A DNA stretch of 64,000 bases, taken from the NCBI RefSeq assembly GCF_001643375.1, contig NZ_LSHB01000002.1, positions 1 to 64,000 of the forward strand. The letters are read 5' to 3'. The notes beneath the pieces are model-generated. The model saw only the letters and a program-made list of their open reading frames with translations. It was not told where the DNA came from and did not search any database. Each line of letters opens with the position of its first letter. Position 1 is the stretch's first letter. Source of the stretch: Chryseobacterium sp. FP211-J200 (lineage in GTDB: Bacteria; Bacteroidota; Bacteroidia; Flavobacteriales; Weeksellaceae). The position numbers and the translations under genes are program-made. Positions 16,803 through 24,563 of this stretch are shown one piece after another.

Positions 16803-17114
16803 TTATGACTGGGGGTCAAAAGGATATCCATTTTTATAAAGTTTTATAACATATTTTTCACTATTTTTTTCAATGTCAATATTTGGATATTGTGGTGTTT
16901 CTAATTGAGAAGATTTAATCTCAATTTTTGTTAATCCTTCTTTGATATCTCTGTCAACAATTTCAAATTGTTGAATGATATCTTCAAATTCATCATCATT
17001 TGAAAGTGATATTTTTCCATAGCCAACTATTTTAACCCAAATAACCTCTTTCTCAAAATCGTGTGAAAAAGGTAATTCTAAACTTTCAATTTTTCCTTTA
17101 TAAATTTCTTCCAT
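16803..17114 (-). CDS. Hypothetical protein in accessory island
   Basis: A 103-residue acidic protein with no recognised family, no signal peptide and no membrane segment. It has a beta-rich, charged composition (VIWVKIVGYGKISLSND). It lies 12 nt after the interrupted gene 17127-17723 on the same strand, in DNA noticeably more AT-rich than the metabolic genes on either side. Small paired proteins like these are often immunity or antitoxin-like, but nothing in the sequence proves that. Confidence 0.6.
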   Translation of the reverse strand: MEEIYKGKIESLELPFSHDFEKEVIWVKIVGYGKISLSNDDEFEDIIQQFEIVDRDIKEGLTKIEIKSSQLETPQYPNIDIEKNSEKYVIKLYKNGYPFDPQS

Positions 17115-17126
17115 TTCAATTTTTTT

Positions 17127-17723
17127 TTAATTCTTACTAAAATACCAAAAATTTGAGACTTCAATTTTTTTCACATTAACTATATAATCTTGTTTAGGAA
17201 TTATTTTAATTATTTCTTCATTTTTATCCTTAATAATTATAGATTGATTGTCTACTTCAAGTTTACCAACAAAATATAATCTTTCATTTTGTGAAGAATT
17301 CATTTTCATAATGTCAATTTCTGAAAAATTATATTTAGAAGCGTCTTTCAAATGTTTTAGTTTTATTTTGAGTTTTTCATTAAATGAATATCTACAATTT
17401 TCAGGTACCCATTTTTTTTTATATTTTCCGTCATTCAATATTTTAATTAAATATTGAGTAAATTCGTAAATATAATTTTCTTCAATTTCAATTATTTTAT
17501 AAGTTGGAAGACCTGTTCCTATTATGTCTAAATTTTTTTTAATTTCATTCATTAATTCAGAAAAGGAAAAAAAATCCTTCTTAAATTCTCAAGGACTATC
17601 TCCGACATATCCACTAAAATCAAGAATATATTTATCTGATTGTTCTCTATAAATTGAAATATTTATATCATACGATTCGTACTGTCCTCGTAATGAATTG
17701 TGTGTTAATTCTAAAATCTTCAT
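17127..17723 (-). pseudogene. Hypothetical gene interrupted by an in-frame TGA
   Basis: A single reading frame of 199 codons runs from an ATG at 17723 to a stop at 17127, with one TGA at codon 45 (17589-17591). Before it the frame reads MKILELTHNSLRGQ and ends FSGYVGDSP; after it, EFKKDFFSFSEL runs in the same frame into MNEIKKNLDIIGTG at 17552, from which 141 residues remain open. The continuity of acceptable protein sequence across the stop argues for one ancestral gene of about 198 residues. No family is recognised. Alternatives are a sequencing error, true nonsense mutation, readthrough, or independent use of the 44- and 141-residue parts. Confidence 0.65.
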
Positions 17724-17745
17724 ATCTTTAAAATCATTGATAAAA

Positions 17746-18045
17746 TTAAATTTTAATACTCAATTCCAAACGTCCTCCAAAACCAAGTTCAACAATCTTT
17801 TGAAGCGTCGATATTCTGGTTTCTTTTAGATTATTTTCAATTTTGGAAATATAGGATTTAGTCGTTCCAACTTTTTCCGCTAATTCTTCTTGTGTCATTC
17901 CCAATTCCAAACGTGTATAGTGGATGAGTGCACCTATTTTAAAATTGTTGTAACCATCCTCAAGTTCGTCACGTTCTTTTGTTCCACGTTTGCCGAAGTT
18001 TTTCTCTTTGAATGCATCAAGAGTTGTTAGATTTTTTGCTGTCAT
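17746..18045 (-). CDS. XRE-family HTH protein, HigA-like antitoxin type
   Basis: About 99 residues with the start at MTAKNLTTLDAFKEKNFG; the frame extends to an ATG at 18078, but that would overlap the upstream gene by 16 nt. The N-terminal GKRGTKERDELEDGYNNFKI segment is typical of HigA-like antitoxins, and the HTH is LGMTQEELAEKVGTTKSYIS followed by KIENNLKETRISTLQKIVE. Such antitoxins usually pair with a HigB RNase encoded next to them; no HigB-like ORF is present, and the adjacent 18063-18533 protein does not look like one. It could regulate its own island genes. Confidence 0.85.
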   Translation of the reverse strand: MTAKNLTTLDAFKEKNFGKRGTKERDELEDGYNNFKIGALIHYTRLELGMTQEELAEKVGTTKSYISKIENNLKETRISTLQKIVELGFGGRLELSIKI

Positions 18046-18062
18046 ATTTATTTCATCAATAT

Positions 18063-18533
18063 TTATTTCAAAGTCCAAACATTAGCAACTTCAAAATGTT
18101 TGTAAAATAATATCCAATTTGTTTTTTCTGAAGTTATAGTTACATCGTCAGAACCTGCATATAGAAAATCAGTCCAATATTTTAAAAATATTTCTTTCGT
18201 TGTTTTTAAAACAGTTTTACGTTGCCAAGAAATAAGAATATCTTCATTCCAAGGTTTCAGAATTAGCTCCAATTGATTTCGAAATCTTTCAACTTTTTCC
18301 TGATTTTCTGAATTTGCACTCATCCAATCAGTTTCAGAATATTTATCTTTTAAATAATTCTCATTTTCAAAAAAGTCAATGATTTTATTTAATCTTTTAG
18401 ATTCATCTTCTGATAAGGCTTGAATCAATTCTCTCTCGGACGCAGAAATATCGGAATGAGTTTTATCAAATCTCCATCCCAATTCAAAGTCTTCTAATGG
18501 AATTATTTCTCTAATATCAATTTTAATATTCAC
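18063..18533 (-). CDS. Hypothetical protein, possibly DUF2947-like
   Basis: A 156-residue soluble acidic protein. The order of features, an N-terminal PLEDFELGWRFDKTH, a central acidic helical stretch and a C-terminal KEIFLKYWTDFLYAGSDD, then WILFYKHFEVANVW, resembles my memory of DUF2947/immunity-like proteins, but this is a weak recognition. It ends 17 nt before the preferred start of the XRE gene, so the two are probably one transcript. It may be the partner of that regulator, but no toxin motif is visible. Confidence 0.6.
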   Translation of the reverse strand: MNIKIDIREIIPLEDFELGWRFDKTHSDISASERELIQALSEDESKRLNKIIDFFENENYLKDKYSETDWMSANSENQEKVERFRNQLELILKPWNEDILISWQRKTVLKTTKEIFLKYWTDFLYAGSDDVTITSEKTNWILFYKHFEVANVWTLK

Positions 18534-18585
18534 TTAGTAATTTTTAAATAAGTAATTATAGCAGGAACTTAATAAAATTTTAAAA

Positions 18586-19797
18586 TCAAAACAAACTCAA
18601 CTGAATCCCACCATTCGGTTTCCCCGGCTTCGCATCGCCAAAAACAGTTTTTCCACCAAACCGCCACGAGTTTTGTCGCTCCTCTTCTATTACTTTTTCA
18701 AGACTAAAATCTGGTGTGAATTGCTCTTCGGTTCTCACAGCAATTTCGTGAAGTTTCTTGATGGCTTGACTCTTATCCGTGTTTCCCAACTTAGATTTCT
18801 CGATGCCGGTTCGCAGGATAGAAATGGTTTCGTCATAGGTTTTGGTAGGCACAGGAAACGGATGACCGTCTTTCCCGCCGTGCGCAAAAGAAAACCGCGC
18901 TGGGTCAGAAAATCTCGATGGCGCACCGTGAATTACTTCACTCACAAGTGCCAGAGACTGCATCGTTCTGGGACCAACGCCTTTCAGCATCAGCAATTCC
19001 TCAAAATTCTCAGGCTGATTTTCTCTCGCAAGCCAAAGAATATTTCCCAGCTTTTTCATATCCACATCACTCGCCAAAACCTCGTGATGCGCCGGCAAAA
19101 TCAAGCGTTGGAAATCCTGCATCCATTTCTCAGAATCGGTTTTTGTGATGTCAACAATACCATTTCTGCTTTGTTCCGCCTGTGAAGAAGTCAGATTGAG
19201 AATATTACCACGATTCACACCGGAAATTCCCGTATGAGGCTCATTGACAAAAGAACTGACATTCTCAGAAAGCCAATGATAACGCCTCGCAGTTCCGTCG
19301 GAATCGTGCATTCCCTGCTGAACAACCGCCCAATTTCCCTGATCCGACAAAATAAAATTATGAAGATAAAGCTGATAACCATCCTGGATTGCCGTGTTAT
19401 CAACCTTCGCAGAAAGCTTACTGCATCGTACAAGTTCATTTCCATTAAGTCCGGTGGAATCTGCAATTTTCAGAAGTTCGTTTGGTGTTTCTTTGGAGAA
19501 TCTTCCCTTTCCGCCAGCGATGTAGATTCCCAGCGATTTAGAATTCGGATTGATGGAACGTTTTAAAGCGCCCATCACAGAGGTCGTAATTCCGGACGAA
19601 TGCCAATCCATTCCCATCACCGCCCCAAAACTTTGAAACCAAAACGGGTCTGCAAGTCTTCTTAGAACTTCATCTTTACCATAATCCGCGAGAATCACTT
19701 CCACGATGGCGAGCCCAAGTTTGGACATTCGTTCATAAAGCCAAGGCGGAACCTGACCGTAATGTAAAGGCAAATCTGCAGTTCCGGAACGTTTCAT
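18586..19797 (-). CDS. DUF763 domain-containing protein
   Basis: A 403-residue protein of the DUF763 family, recognised from the N-terminal RSGTADLPLHYGQVPPWL, the central MGMDWHSSGITTSVMGALK and the segment AHHEVLASDVDMKKLGNILW. A helix-hairpin-helix-like stretch LLMLKGVGPRTMQSLALVSE suggests DNA binding, and the conserved FAHGGKDGHPFPVP is a family hallmark. Function is unknown; DUF763 proteins have been suspected of nucleic acid roles. Only the family assignment is firm. Confidence 0.9.
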   Translation of the reverse strand: MKRSGTADLPLHYGQVPPWLYERMSKLGLAIVEVILADYGKDEVLRRLADPFWFQSFGAVMGMDWHSSGITTSVMGALKRSINPNSKSLGIYIAGGKGRFSKETPNELLKIADSTGLNGNELVRCSKLSAKVDNTAIQDGYQLYLHNFILSDQGNWAVVQQGMHDSDGTARRYHWLSENVSSFVNEPHTGISGVNRGNILNLTSSQAEQSRNGIVDITKTDSEKWMQDFQRLILPAHHEVLASDVDMKKLGNILWLARENQPENFEELLMLKGVGPRTMQSLALVSEVIHGAPSRFSDPARFSFAHGGKDGHPFPVPTKTYDETISILRTGIEKSKLGNTDKSQAIKKLHEIAVRTEEQFTPDFSLEKVIEEERQNSWRFGGKTVFGDAKPGKPNGGIQLSLF

Positions 19798-19840
19798 TGT
19801 GTGAAATTACGACTTAAATTTCTTTTTGTAAAAATCTTTG

Positions 19841-19978
19841 AACCACAAAAGTCACAAAATAAAATTATCAAAAAAAAATTCTTTCCAAGAACAAAAAAGT
19901 TAATATTTATAGGACATTATCTTTTTTAAACTTACGATAAACTTAAAGAAACCCTTTGCTTTTGTGACTTTTGTGGTT
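19841..19978. repeat. Inverted-repeat element with 19-bp perfect ends
   Basis: The left end AACCACAAAAGTCACAAAA (19841-19859) is exactly inverted at 19960-19978, enclosing 100 bp of AT-rich DNA without an ORF. It lies in the 241-bp gap between the DUF763 and ArsC-like genes. The layout is that of a MITE-like or REP-like element. A diverged relative may lie at 60288-60392. Confidence 0.75.
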
Positions 19979-20038
19979 ATCAAAAAAATTCCGAAACGAT
20001 TATCGCTCCGGATTGATTTACTGTACAAATTTTATGGC

Positions 20039-20401
20039 TTAATTTTCTTTCTTAGAAAGGAAATAATCTTTTAATTTACCAAGGTTGATCTTGTCACTGC
20101 CTACGAAAATCTCTTCTTCCGTCAAGAAAACCGGACGTTTCAAAAACGTATAGTGGTCCAGTAGCAATTCTTTGTAATCTTTTTCCTGTAGGGTCTTTGG
20201 GTCAAGTTCCTGCAGTTTTATCTGGTTGGATTTCTTATTGAAAAGGGCTTCATAAGAACCCGCCAATTTGTACATATCTTCCACTTCTTCCTCAGTAATT
20301 GGGTTTGTTTTTATTTCACGTAGTTCCCAATCCCTTGTATCATATTGTCCTAATATTTTTCTACAAGTATCGCAAGTTTTAAGATAAAATACTTTTTTCA
20401 T
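20039..20401 (-). CDS. ArsC/Spx-family (YffB-like) protein
   Basis: A 120-residue thioredoxin-fold protein starting MKKVFYLKTCDTCRKIL, with a CxxC at about residues 10-13 instead of the single Cys of classical arsenate reductases, and the family segments ELREIKTNPITEEEVEDMY, LFNKKSNQIK and LKRPVFLTEEEIFVG. This composition is closer to the YffB/Spx-like subgroup than to arsenic resistance; no ars genes are near. The frame extends to an ATG at 20428, but a TAnnTTTG box at 20406-20413 lies between the two ATGs, so the inner one is chosen; the mRNA might be nearly leaderless. Confidence 0.85.
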   Translation of the reverse strand: MKKVFYLKTCDTCRKILGQYDTRDWELREIKTNPITEEEVEDMYKLAGSYEALFNKKSNQIKLQELDPKTLQEKDYKELLLDHYTFLKRPVFLTEEEIFVGSDKINLGKLKDYFLSKKEN

Positions 20402-20405
20402 TTTG

Positions 20406-20413
20406 CAAAAATA
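20406..20413 (-). promoter_or_regulatory. TAnnTTTG -7 box for the ArsC/Spx-like gene
   Basis: The minus strand reads TATTTTTG and ends only 4 nt before the chosen ATG, implying a transcript that starts at or next to the start codon. Confidence 0.35.
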
Positions 20414-20504
20414 CATTTTATTTTTCACATGTTGGCTATGTCGTTTAGTTATCTTATATTACGCCCCGACGCAAGGTCTCATCTTGTGCATTTTACATCC
20501 ATAA

Positions 20505-20522
20505 CTTTAACGTTCGTTAAGG
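20505..20522. promoter_or_regulatory. Short dyad TTAACG-TT-CGTTAA
   Basis: A 6-2-6 inverted repeat in the gap between the divergent ArsC-like and thioesterase genes. It might be an operator, but there is no independent support. Confidence 0.25.
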
Positions 20523-20537
20523 ATTTAAGTTTCATAT

Positions 20538-20661
20538 TTTGGGCAACTTATCCGTCCTCCACTCCCGCTTTTTTTGTCATGGCGAACAACGGTAAGCAAT
20601 CAATAGAACCAGTCAGAAATCGCAATGACAAAAAAGAGCTCCGTTCAGGCCGGGTTGCAGA
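20538..20661. repeat. Dispersed intergenic hairpin repeat, copy B
   Basis: Begins GGGCAACTTATCCGTCCTCC and ends with GGCCGGGTTGCAG. Inside, TTTTTTGTCAT and ATGACAAAAAA form a stem, and the segment between reads like the common GTCATTGCGA...CGCAATGAC intergenic repeat, so the copy looks mosaic. It fills most of the 320-bp region between the ArsC-like and thioesterase genes; the open frame across it is not a gene. Confidence 0.75.
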
Positions 20662-20721
20662 TTCGTCTTCGAAACAAGATTTTTTATTAAAATTGAAATT
20701 TCCATTTCTATTCAAAAGCCT

Positions 20722-20729
20722 TACATTTG
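20722..20729 (+). promoter_or_regulatory. TAnnTTTG -7 box for the thioesterase gene
   Basis: Reads TACATTTG, 20 nt upstream of the ATG at 20750. Confidence 0.5.
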
Positions 20730-20749
20730 AATTTAATTATCAAAAAAAA

Positions 20750-21217
20750 ATGGACAACAAACCAATTACTTTTCAGTTTATCTCAGAACCTACAGACGTC
20801 AATTTTGGAGGCAATGTCCATGGTGGAAGCGTGATGAAGTGGATAGACCAGGTCGGATACGCCTGTGCAAGCAATTGGTCATCCAGCTATTGCGTTACCG
20901 TTTACGTCGGCGGAATCCGGTTTTATCAACCCATCAAAATTGGGGAAATTGTCAAGCTGGAATCTCACGTGATTTACACGGGAACTTCCAGTATGCACAT
21001 CGCCATCGATGTCTATTCCAGAAATATCAAAGAAAAAACCTTCGAGAAGAAAACGCATTGTATTATTGTTTTTGTAGCCGTGGACGAAAAAGGAAAATCT
21101 GTCCAAGTTCCAAAATGGACGCCAACCACAGAACAGGAAAAACAAATGCAGGAATACGCCATCAAACTAATGAATCTCCGCCGCGACATCGAGGATGAGA
21201 TGAAACCTTTTCTTTAA
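20750..21217 (+). CDS. Acyl-CoA thioesterase, hotdog fold (YciA/BFIT-like)
   Basis: Hydrolyses acyl-CoA to free acid and CoA. The 155-residue hotdog protein has FISEPTDVNFGGNVHGGSVM, the signature of the acyl-CoA hydrolase subfamily, with N and H/G residues of the active loop, then WIDQVGYACASNWSS and a conserved GEIVKLESHVIYTGTSSMHI. The frame is open 107 codons further upstream, but that part is repeat copy B; the ATG at 20750 follows a promoter-like box and gives a family-typical length. Substrate chain length is unknown. Confidence 0.9.
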   Translation: MDNKPITFQFISEPTDVNFGGNVHGGSVMKWIDQVGYACASNWSSSYCVTVYVGGIRFYQPIKIGEIVKLESHVIYTGTSSMHIAIDVYSRNIKEKTFEKKTHCIIVFVAVDEKGKSVQVPKWTPTTEQEKQMQEYAIKLMNLRRDIEDEMKPFL

Positions 21218-21297
21218 TTAATTTCAAATTAAACAATCTATAATTGAAAAATAACAATTAATAACGATTATAAATTGAACAACCTTTAACAATTCGA

Positions 21298-22911
21298 ATG
21301 ATTCAATACGAATATCAATATTTAATTTTGCTCCGAATTAAAAATATATTCAAATTGAATAAAAAAATTATCAGTTTATTGGCCTTATCATTATTGGTCA
21401 GTATCAATGCGCAGGTTTTCAATGCAGGTTTCGAGAACAACAATGGAACACCTTTATCACAATTCAAAACCATCAATGCGGATGGAAATTTGGTTCCATT
21501 CTTTGCACAAGTTCAGGATTTCAATACAGAAGCGTGGATTCAGTATTATGATGCCTATGATAATAAGATTGCTTTCAGCACATCATATTATGACCCGGAA
21601 GGCCAGTCAAATGACTTGTTGATCACGCCTTCCATTACAATCCCTCAAGACGGTAATCCGACACTTTATTGGAAAGGAAAATCCTATGATTTTGACTTCC
21701 CGGATTCTTACGCGATCAAAGTTTCCGAAACCAACAACAATCTGGAATCTTTCACTACCACATTAGTTCAAATCGATAACGAGCAGGCTTTTGACTTTGC
21801 AGAACATACTTTGGATTTGTCCGCCTACAAAGGAAAAACAATCTATTTGGCTTTTGTAAATAATACGAATAGCGGAACTTATTTGGCTTTAGATGATTTG
21901 TATATCAGTCAATCTTCCGATTGCGTAATGCCATCTTTGAACGGATTTGCAGTTTCAAATCTAAAACCAAATTCTGTAACCATCGATTGGTCTACAACAA
22001 CCGGAATTACCAATTACGATACAGGTTTAACCACCTTTGACACCTCAGTTTCATCAAAAGGAATTACTTCTTCTACGACTAAAAGTTTTGATAATCTACA
22101 ATCTGGAAAAAGATACCAATTCTTCCTAAAAAATGCAGATTGCGGCTCTGGTTGGGCTGGACCAAAGTCAGTTTGGACACCTTCAGAACTTCCTTATGCA
22201 TACGACTTCGAAAAAACAGCAGAAAATTACGGCGAATATGATTCTGACGGTTGGGCTTCCAATTCTTGGATAAACGGTGATAATGAAACTGTTGCCCAAA
22301 ATGGAAGTGGTTACGTTTACAACAATACCAGCACCAGCACGACTGCAGTTAAGAATGACTGGATTTTCTCCTATCCAATTTATCTGAAAAAAGATGAAAC
22401 GGTCACTGTAAAATATTATTCCGGAATCGGGAGTGATGAAGCAAATCCGGCTACTCTAAAACTTGCTGTAGCAACCAGCCAAGACAGGAATGATATTATT
22501 GAGACGCTAAGCACAAACGTAATCTGTACAAGTGCCTACACAGAATTTACGAAAACTTACACAGCAACCGCAGACAATGTTTATTATTTCGGATTTGGAA
22601 ATACAACGGCCCCAGTCACAACGACGACATCTTTACGAGTTGACAATGTTACTCTTACGAAGAATATTTTAGCTGTTAATGATGTAAATAAAACTTCAAT
22701 CAAAGTTTATCCAAATCCCGTCGTTGACCAATTGACTATCAAAACTGATGAGACTTTAAAATTAGTTCAAGTATATTCCATAGATGGAAAACTACTTAGA
22801 ACCATCGAAGGAAATAATAACAAAGTTGACTTTAGAAATTATCCAAAAGGAACTTACTTGGTAAAAATCGAAACCAACAAATCGGTTACTTCGCAGAAAG
22901 TGATAAAATAG
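21298..22911 (+). CDS. Secreted T9SS cargo protein with choice-of-anchor/fibronectin-like domains
   Basis: Exported and, by its C-terminal tail, predicted to be delivered to the cell surface by type IX secretion. The hydrophobic signal is KKIISLLALSLLVSINAQ. The ATG at 21298 would put an odd 19-residue extension in front of it, so a TTG at 21355 may be the real start. A cleaved-adhesin/choice-of-anchor-J-like jelly roll follows (FNTEAWIQYYDAYD, SNDLLITPSITIP), then a fibronectin type III-like stretch (NSVTIDWSTTTG), a second jelly-roll-like domain, and the sorting tail starting IKVYPNPVVDQL and ending LVKIETNKSVTSQKVIK. A surface adhesion or binding role is inference. Confidence 0.85.
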   Translation: MIQYEYQYLILLRIKNIFKLNKKIISLLALSLLVSINAQVFNAGFENNNGTPLSQFKTINADGNLVPFFAQVQDFNTEAWIQYYDAYDNKIAFSTSYYDPEGQSNDLLITPSITIPQDGNPTLYWKGKSYDFDFPDSYAIKVSETNNNLESFTTTLVQIDNEQAFDFAEHTLDLSAYKGKTIYLAFVNNTNSGTYLALDDLYISQSSDCVMPSLNGFAVSNLKPNSVTIDWSTTTGITNYDTGLTTFDTSVSSKGITSSTTKSFDNLQSGKRYQFFLKNADCGSGWAGPKSVWTPSELPYAYDFEKTAENYGEYDSDGWASNSWINGDNETVAQNGSGYVYNNTSTSTTAVKNDWIFSYPIYLKKDETVTVKYYSGIGSDEANPATLKLAVATSQDRNDIIETLSTNVICTSAYTEFTKTYTATADNVYYFGFGNTTAPVTTTTSLRVDNVTLTKNILAVNDVNKTSIKVYPNPVVDQLTIKTDETLKLVQVYSIDGKLLRTIEGNNNKVDFRNYPKGTYLVKIETNKSVTSQKVIK

Positions 22912-22948
22912 TTATAAAAATTAGTTTAGAATTTTTTCAATAAAATAG

Positions 22949-22978
22949 TTGTGGAATTAAAAATCATTTCTAAATTTG
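22949..22978 (+). promoter_or_regulatory. trp operon promoter
   Basis: TTG at 22949-22951 and TAAATTTG at 22971-22978 with 19 nt between, a full match to the Bacteroidota sigma-factor consensus. The predicted start site falls within a few bases of the leader peptide ATG at 22984. Confidence 0.7.
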
Positions 22979-22983
22979 CTGTA

Positions 22984-23058
22984 ATGAAAACAATGAACAA
23001 TATCTGGTGGTGGCTTTCTAACTCTTTGTCGGGTCTGAAAGGCTTATCGGTGTTCTAA
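22984..23058 (+). CDS. trpL: trp leader peptide (24 codons, WWW)
   Basis: A short ORF too small for usual gene calling: MKTMNNIWWWLSNSLSGLKG followed by LSVF and stop. Three consecutive TGG codons at positions 8-10, immediately upstream of trpE and followed by a terminator hairpin, are the hallmarks of ribosome-mediated attenuation: with charged tRNA-Trp scarce the ribosome stalls on the Trp codons and lets transcription continue. A second in-frame ATG at 22993 could be the start if the mRNA begins at about 22984; either way the Trp triplet is included. The attenuation role is inferred, not tested. Confidence 0.8.
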   Translation: MKTMNNIWWWLSNSLSGLKGLSVF

Positions 23059-23088
23059 ATTCTGAACTAACTATAACGCAATCATAAT

Positions 23089-23121
23089 AAGACTTCGACA
23101 TTTTTGTTGAAGTCTTTTTTT
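23089..23121 (+). terminator. trp attenuator terminator
   Basis: 12-bp stem from AAGACTTCGACA and TGTTGAAGTCTT (one G-T pair), 4-nt loop, then a run of T. It lies 30 nt after the leader peptide stop and 24 nt before trpE, so it would end transcription before the structural genes unless an alternative fold forms. A weak antiterminator candidate is GGGTCT (about 23031-23036) pairing with AGACTT. Confidence 0.85.
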
Positions 23122-23144
23122 ATTTAAATTTTAAAATTAATCTG

Positions 23145-24563
23145 ATGAAATTCAGTAAAACCATAAAAGTAAAAACTACTGTCAAATCCCAATTAGCAGA
23201 CCTTTTCACGCCAATCGGAATTTACCTTCGACTTCGCGACAACTTTCGAGATACGATCCTCCTCGAAAATGCAGGAAATCAAAACTCTGAAAATTCATAT
23301 TCTTTCATTTGTGTGAACGCCATTGCTGGAATTGAAATCAGAGATTATCACGAAGCTGAATTCAAGTTCCCTTTGGAAAATCCAGAAAAAATTCAGTTAG
23401 AAAATGAAAAATTATCAGATTTGCTTCAGGAGTTTTCCAGCACTTTTGAATGTGAAAAACCAAACCACGAGATAGGGAAAAGTGCACAGGGATTTTTCGG
23501 ATATACCAGTTATGATGCAATTCCGTTCTTCGAAAATATAAAATTCAAGGAACTTTCTGAGGAAAATAAAATCCCGTTGATGCGTTACAGATTGTATCAA
23601 TATGTCATCGCCATCAACCATCACAATGATGAAATGTTTTTAATTGAAAATAAGATAGATGGTTTGAAATCTGAACTTTCCACGCTAGAGAATTTCATCA
23701 ATCAAAAAAACGCGCCTGTTTTTCCATTTGAGATCACGGCAGAAGAAACTTCGAATTTAAAAGATGAAGAGTTTTTGGAATCCGTAGAATTTGCAAAGAA
23801 ACATTGTTTCCGCGGCGACGTTTTCCAATTGGTTTTGAGCCGAAGATTTGAACAAAAATTCCAAGGTGATGAGTTCAATGTTTACCGTGCTTTGAGGAAT
23901 ATCAATCCTTCTCCTTATTTATTCTTCTTCGATTATGGTGATTATAAATTAATTGGTTCAAGTCCGGAAAGCCAGTTGATTATCAAAAACGGAAAAGCCA
24001 TCATTCATCCAATCGCCGGAACTTTCAAACGAACCGGAAATATCGAAAAAGATCTGGAATCTGCCGAAGAACTCAAAAAAGACCCAAAAGAAAACGCTGA
24101 ACACACGATGTTGGTGGATCTTGCAAGAAACGATTTGAGCATTCACGGGAAAAATACAACGGTTTCGAAATTGAAGGAAATTCATTTCTTTTCCCATGTG
24201 ATACATATGGTTTCCGAAGTGGTTGCTGACGTGAAAGAAAATCAAAATCCTTACGAAATGATCGCCACCACTTTCCCACAAGGCACTTTGAGTGGCGCAC
24301 CAAAATACAGAGCGATGCAACTTATCGATGAACATGAAAAAACTTCAAGAAGTTATTATGCCGGTTGTATTGGTTTTGTAGGTTTCGACGGAAGTTGTAA
24401 TCAAGCGATTATGATAAGAACTTTCTTGAGTAAAAACAATACATTATTCTATCAAGCTGGCGCTGGAATCACAGCCAAATCCGTTGCAGAGAGTGAGTTG
24501 CAGGAAGTGAACAACAAATTAGGAGCTTTGAAAAAAGCCGTTTTAAAAGCAGAGAAATTATGA
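23145..24563 (+). CDS. trpE: Anthranilate synthase component I
   Basis: Converts chorismate plus ammonia/glutamine to anthranilate, first committed step of tryptophan synthesis. The 472-residue chorismate-binding enzyme shows NPSPYLFFFDYGDYKLIGSS, HPIAGTFKRTG, EHTMLVDLARNDL and TFPQGTLSGAPKYRAMQLI, the standard family motifs. It overlaps trpG by 4 nt, so the two subunits are translationally coupled. Expression is likely set by the leader and attenuator directly upstream. Confidence 0.96.
   Translation: MKFSKTIKVKTTVKSQLADLFTPIGIYLRLRDNFRDTILLENAGNQNSENSYSFICVNAIAGIEIRDYHEAEFKFPLENPEKIQLENEKLSDLLQEFSSTFECEKPNHEIGKSAQGFFGYTSYDAIPFFENIKFKELSEENKIPLMRYRLYQYVIAINHHNDEMFLIENKIDGLKSELSTLENFINQKNAPVFPFEITAEETSNLKDEEFLESVEFAKKHCFRGDVFQLVLSRRFEQKFQGDEFNVYRALRNINPSPYLFFFDYGDYKLIGSSPESQLIIKNGKAIIHPIAGTFKRTGNIEKDLESAEELKKDPKENAEHTMLVDLARNDLSIHGKNTTVSKLKEIHFFSHVIHMVSEVVADVKENQNPYEMIATTFPQGTLSGAPKYRAMQLIDEHEKTSRSYYAGCIGFVGFDGSCNQAIMIRTFLSKNNTLFYQAGAGITAKSVAESELQEVNNKLGALKKAVLKAEKL

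Noticed and set aside
17746-18533. Classical HigBA toxin-antitoxin pair
   Set aside because: The neighbour of the HigA-like gene does not resemble HigB in motif or length.
20429-20749. Open frame extending the thioesterase gene upstream by 107 codons
   Set aside because: It crosses repeat copy B and lacks homology to the hotdog family; the ATG at 20750 has a nearby TAnnTTTG box.
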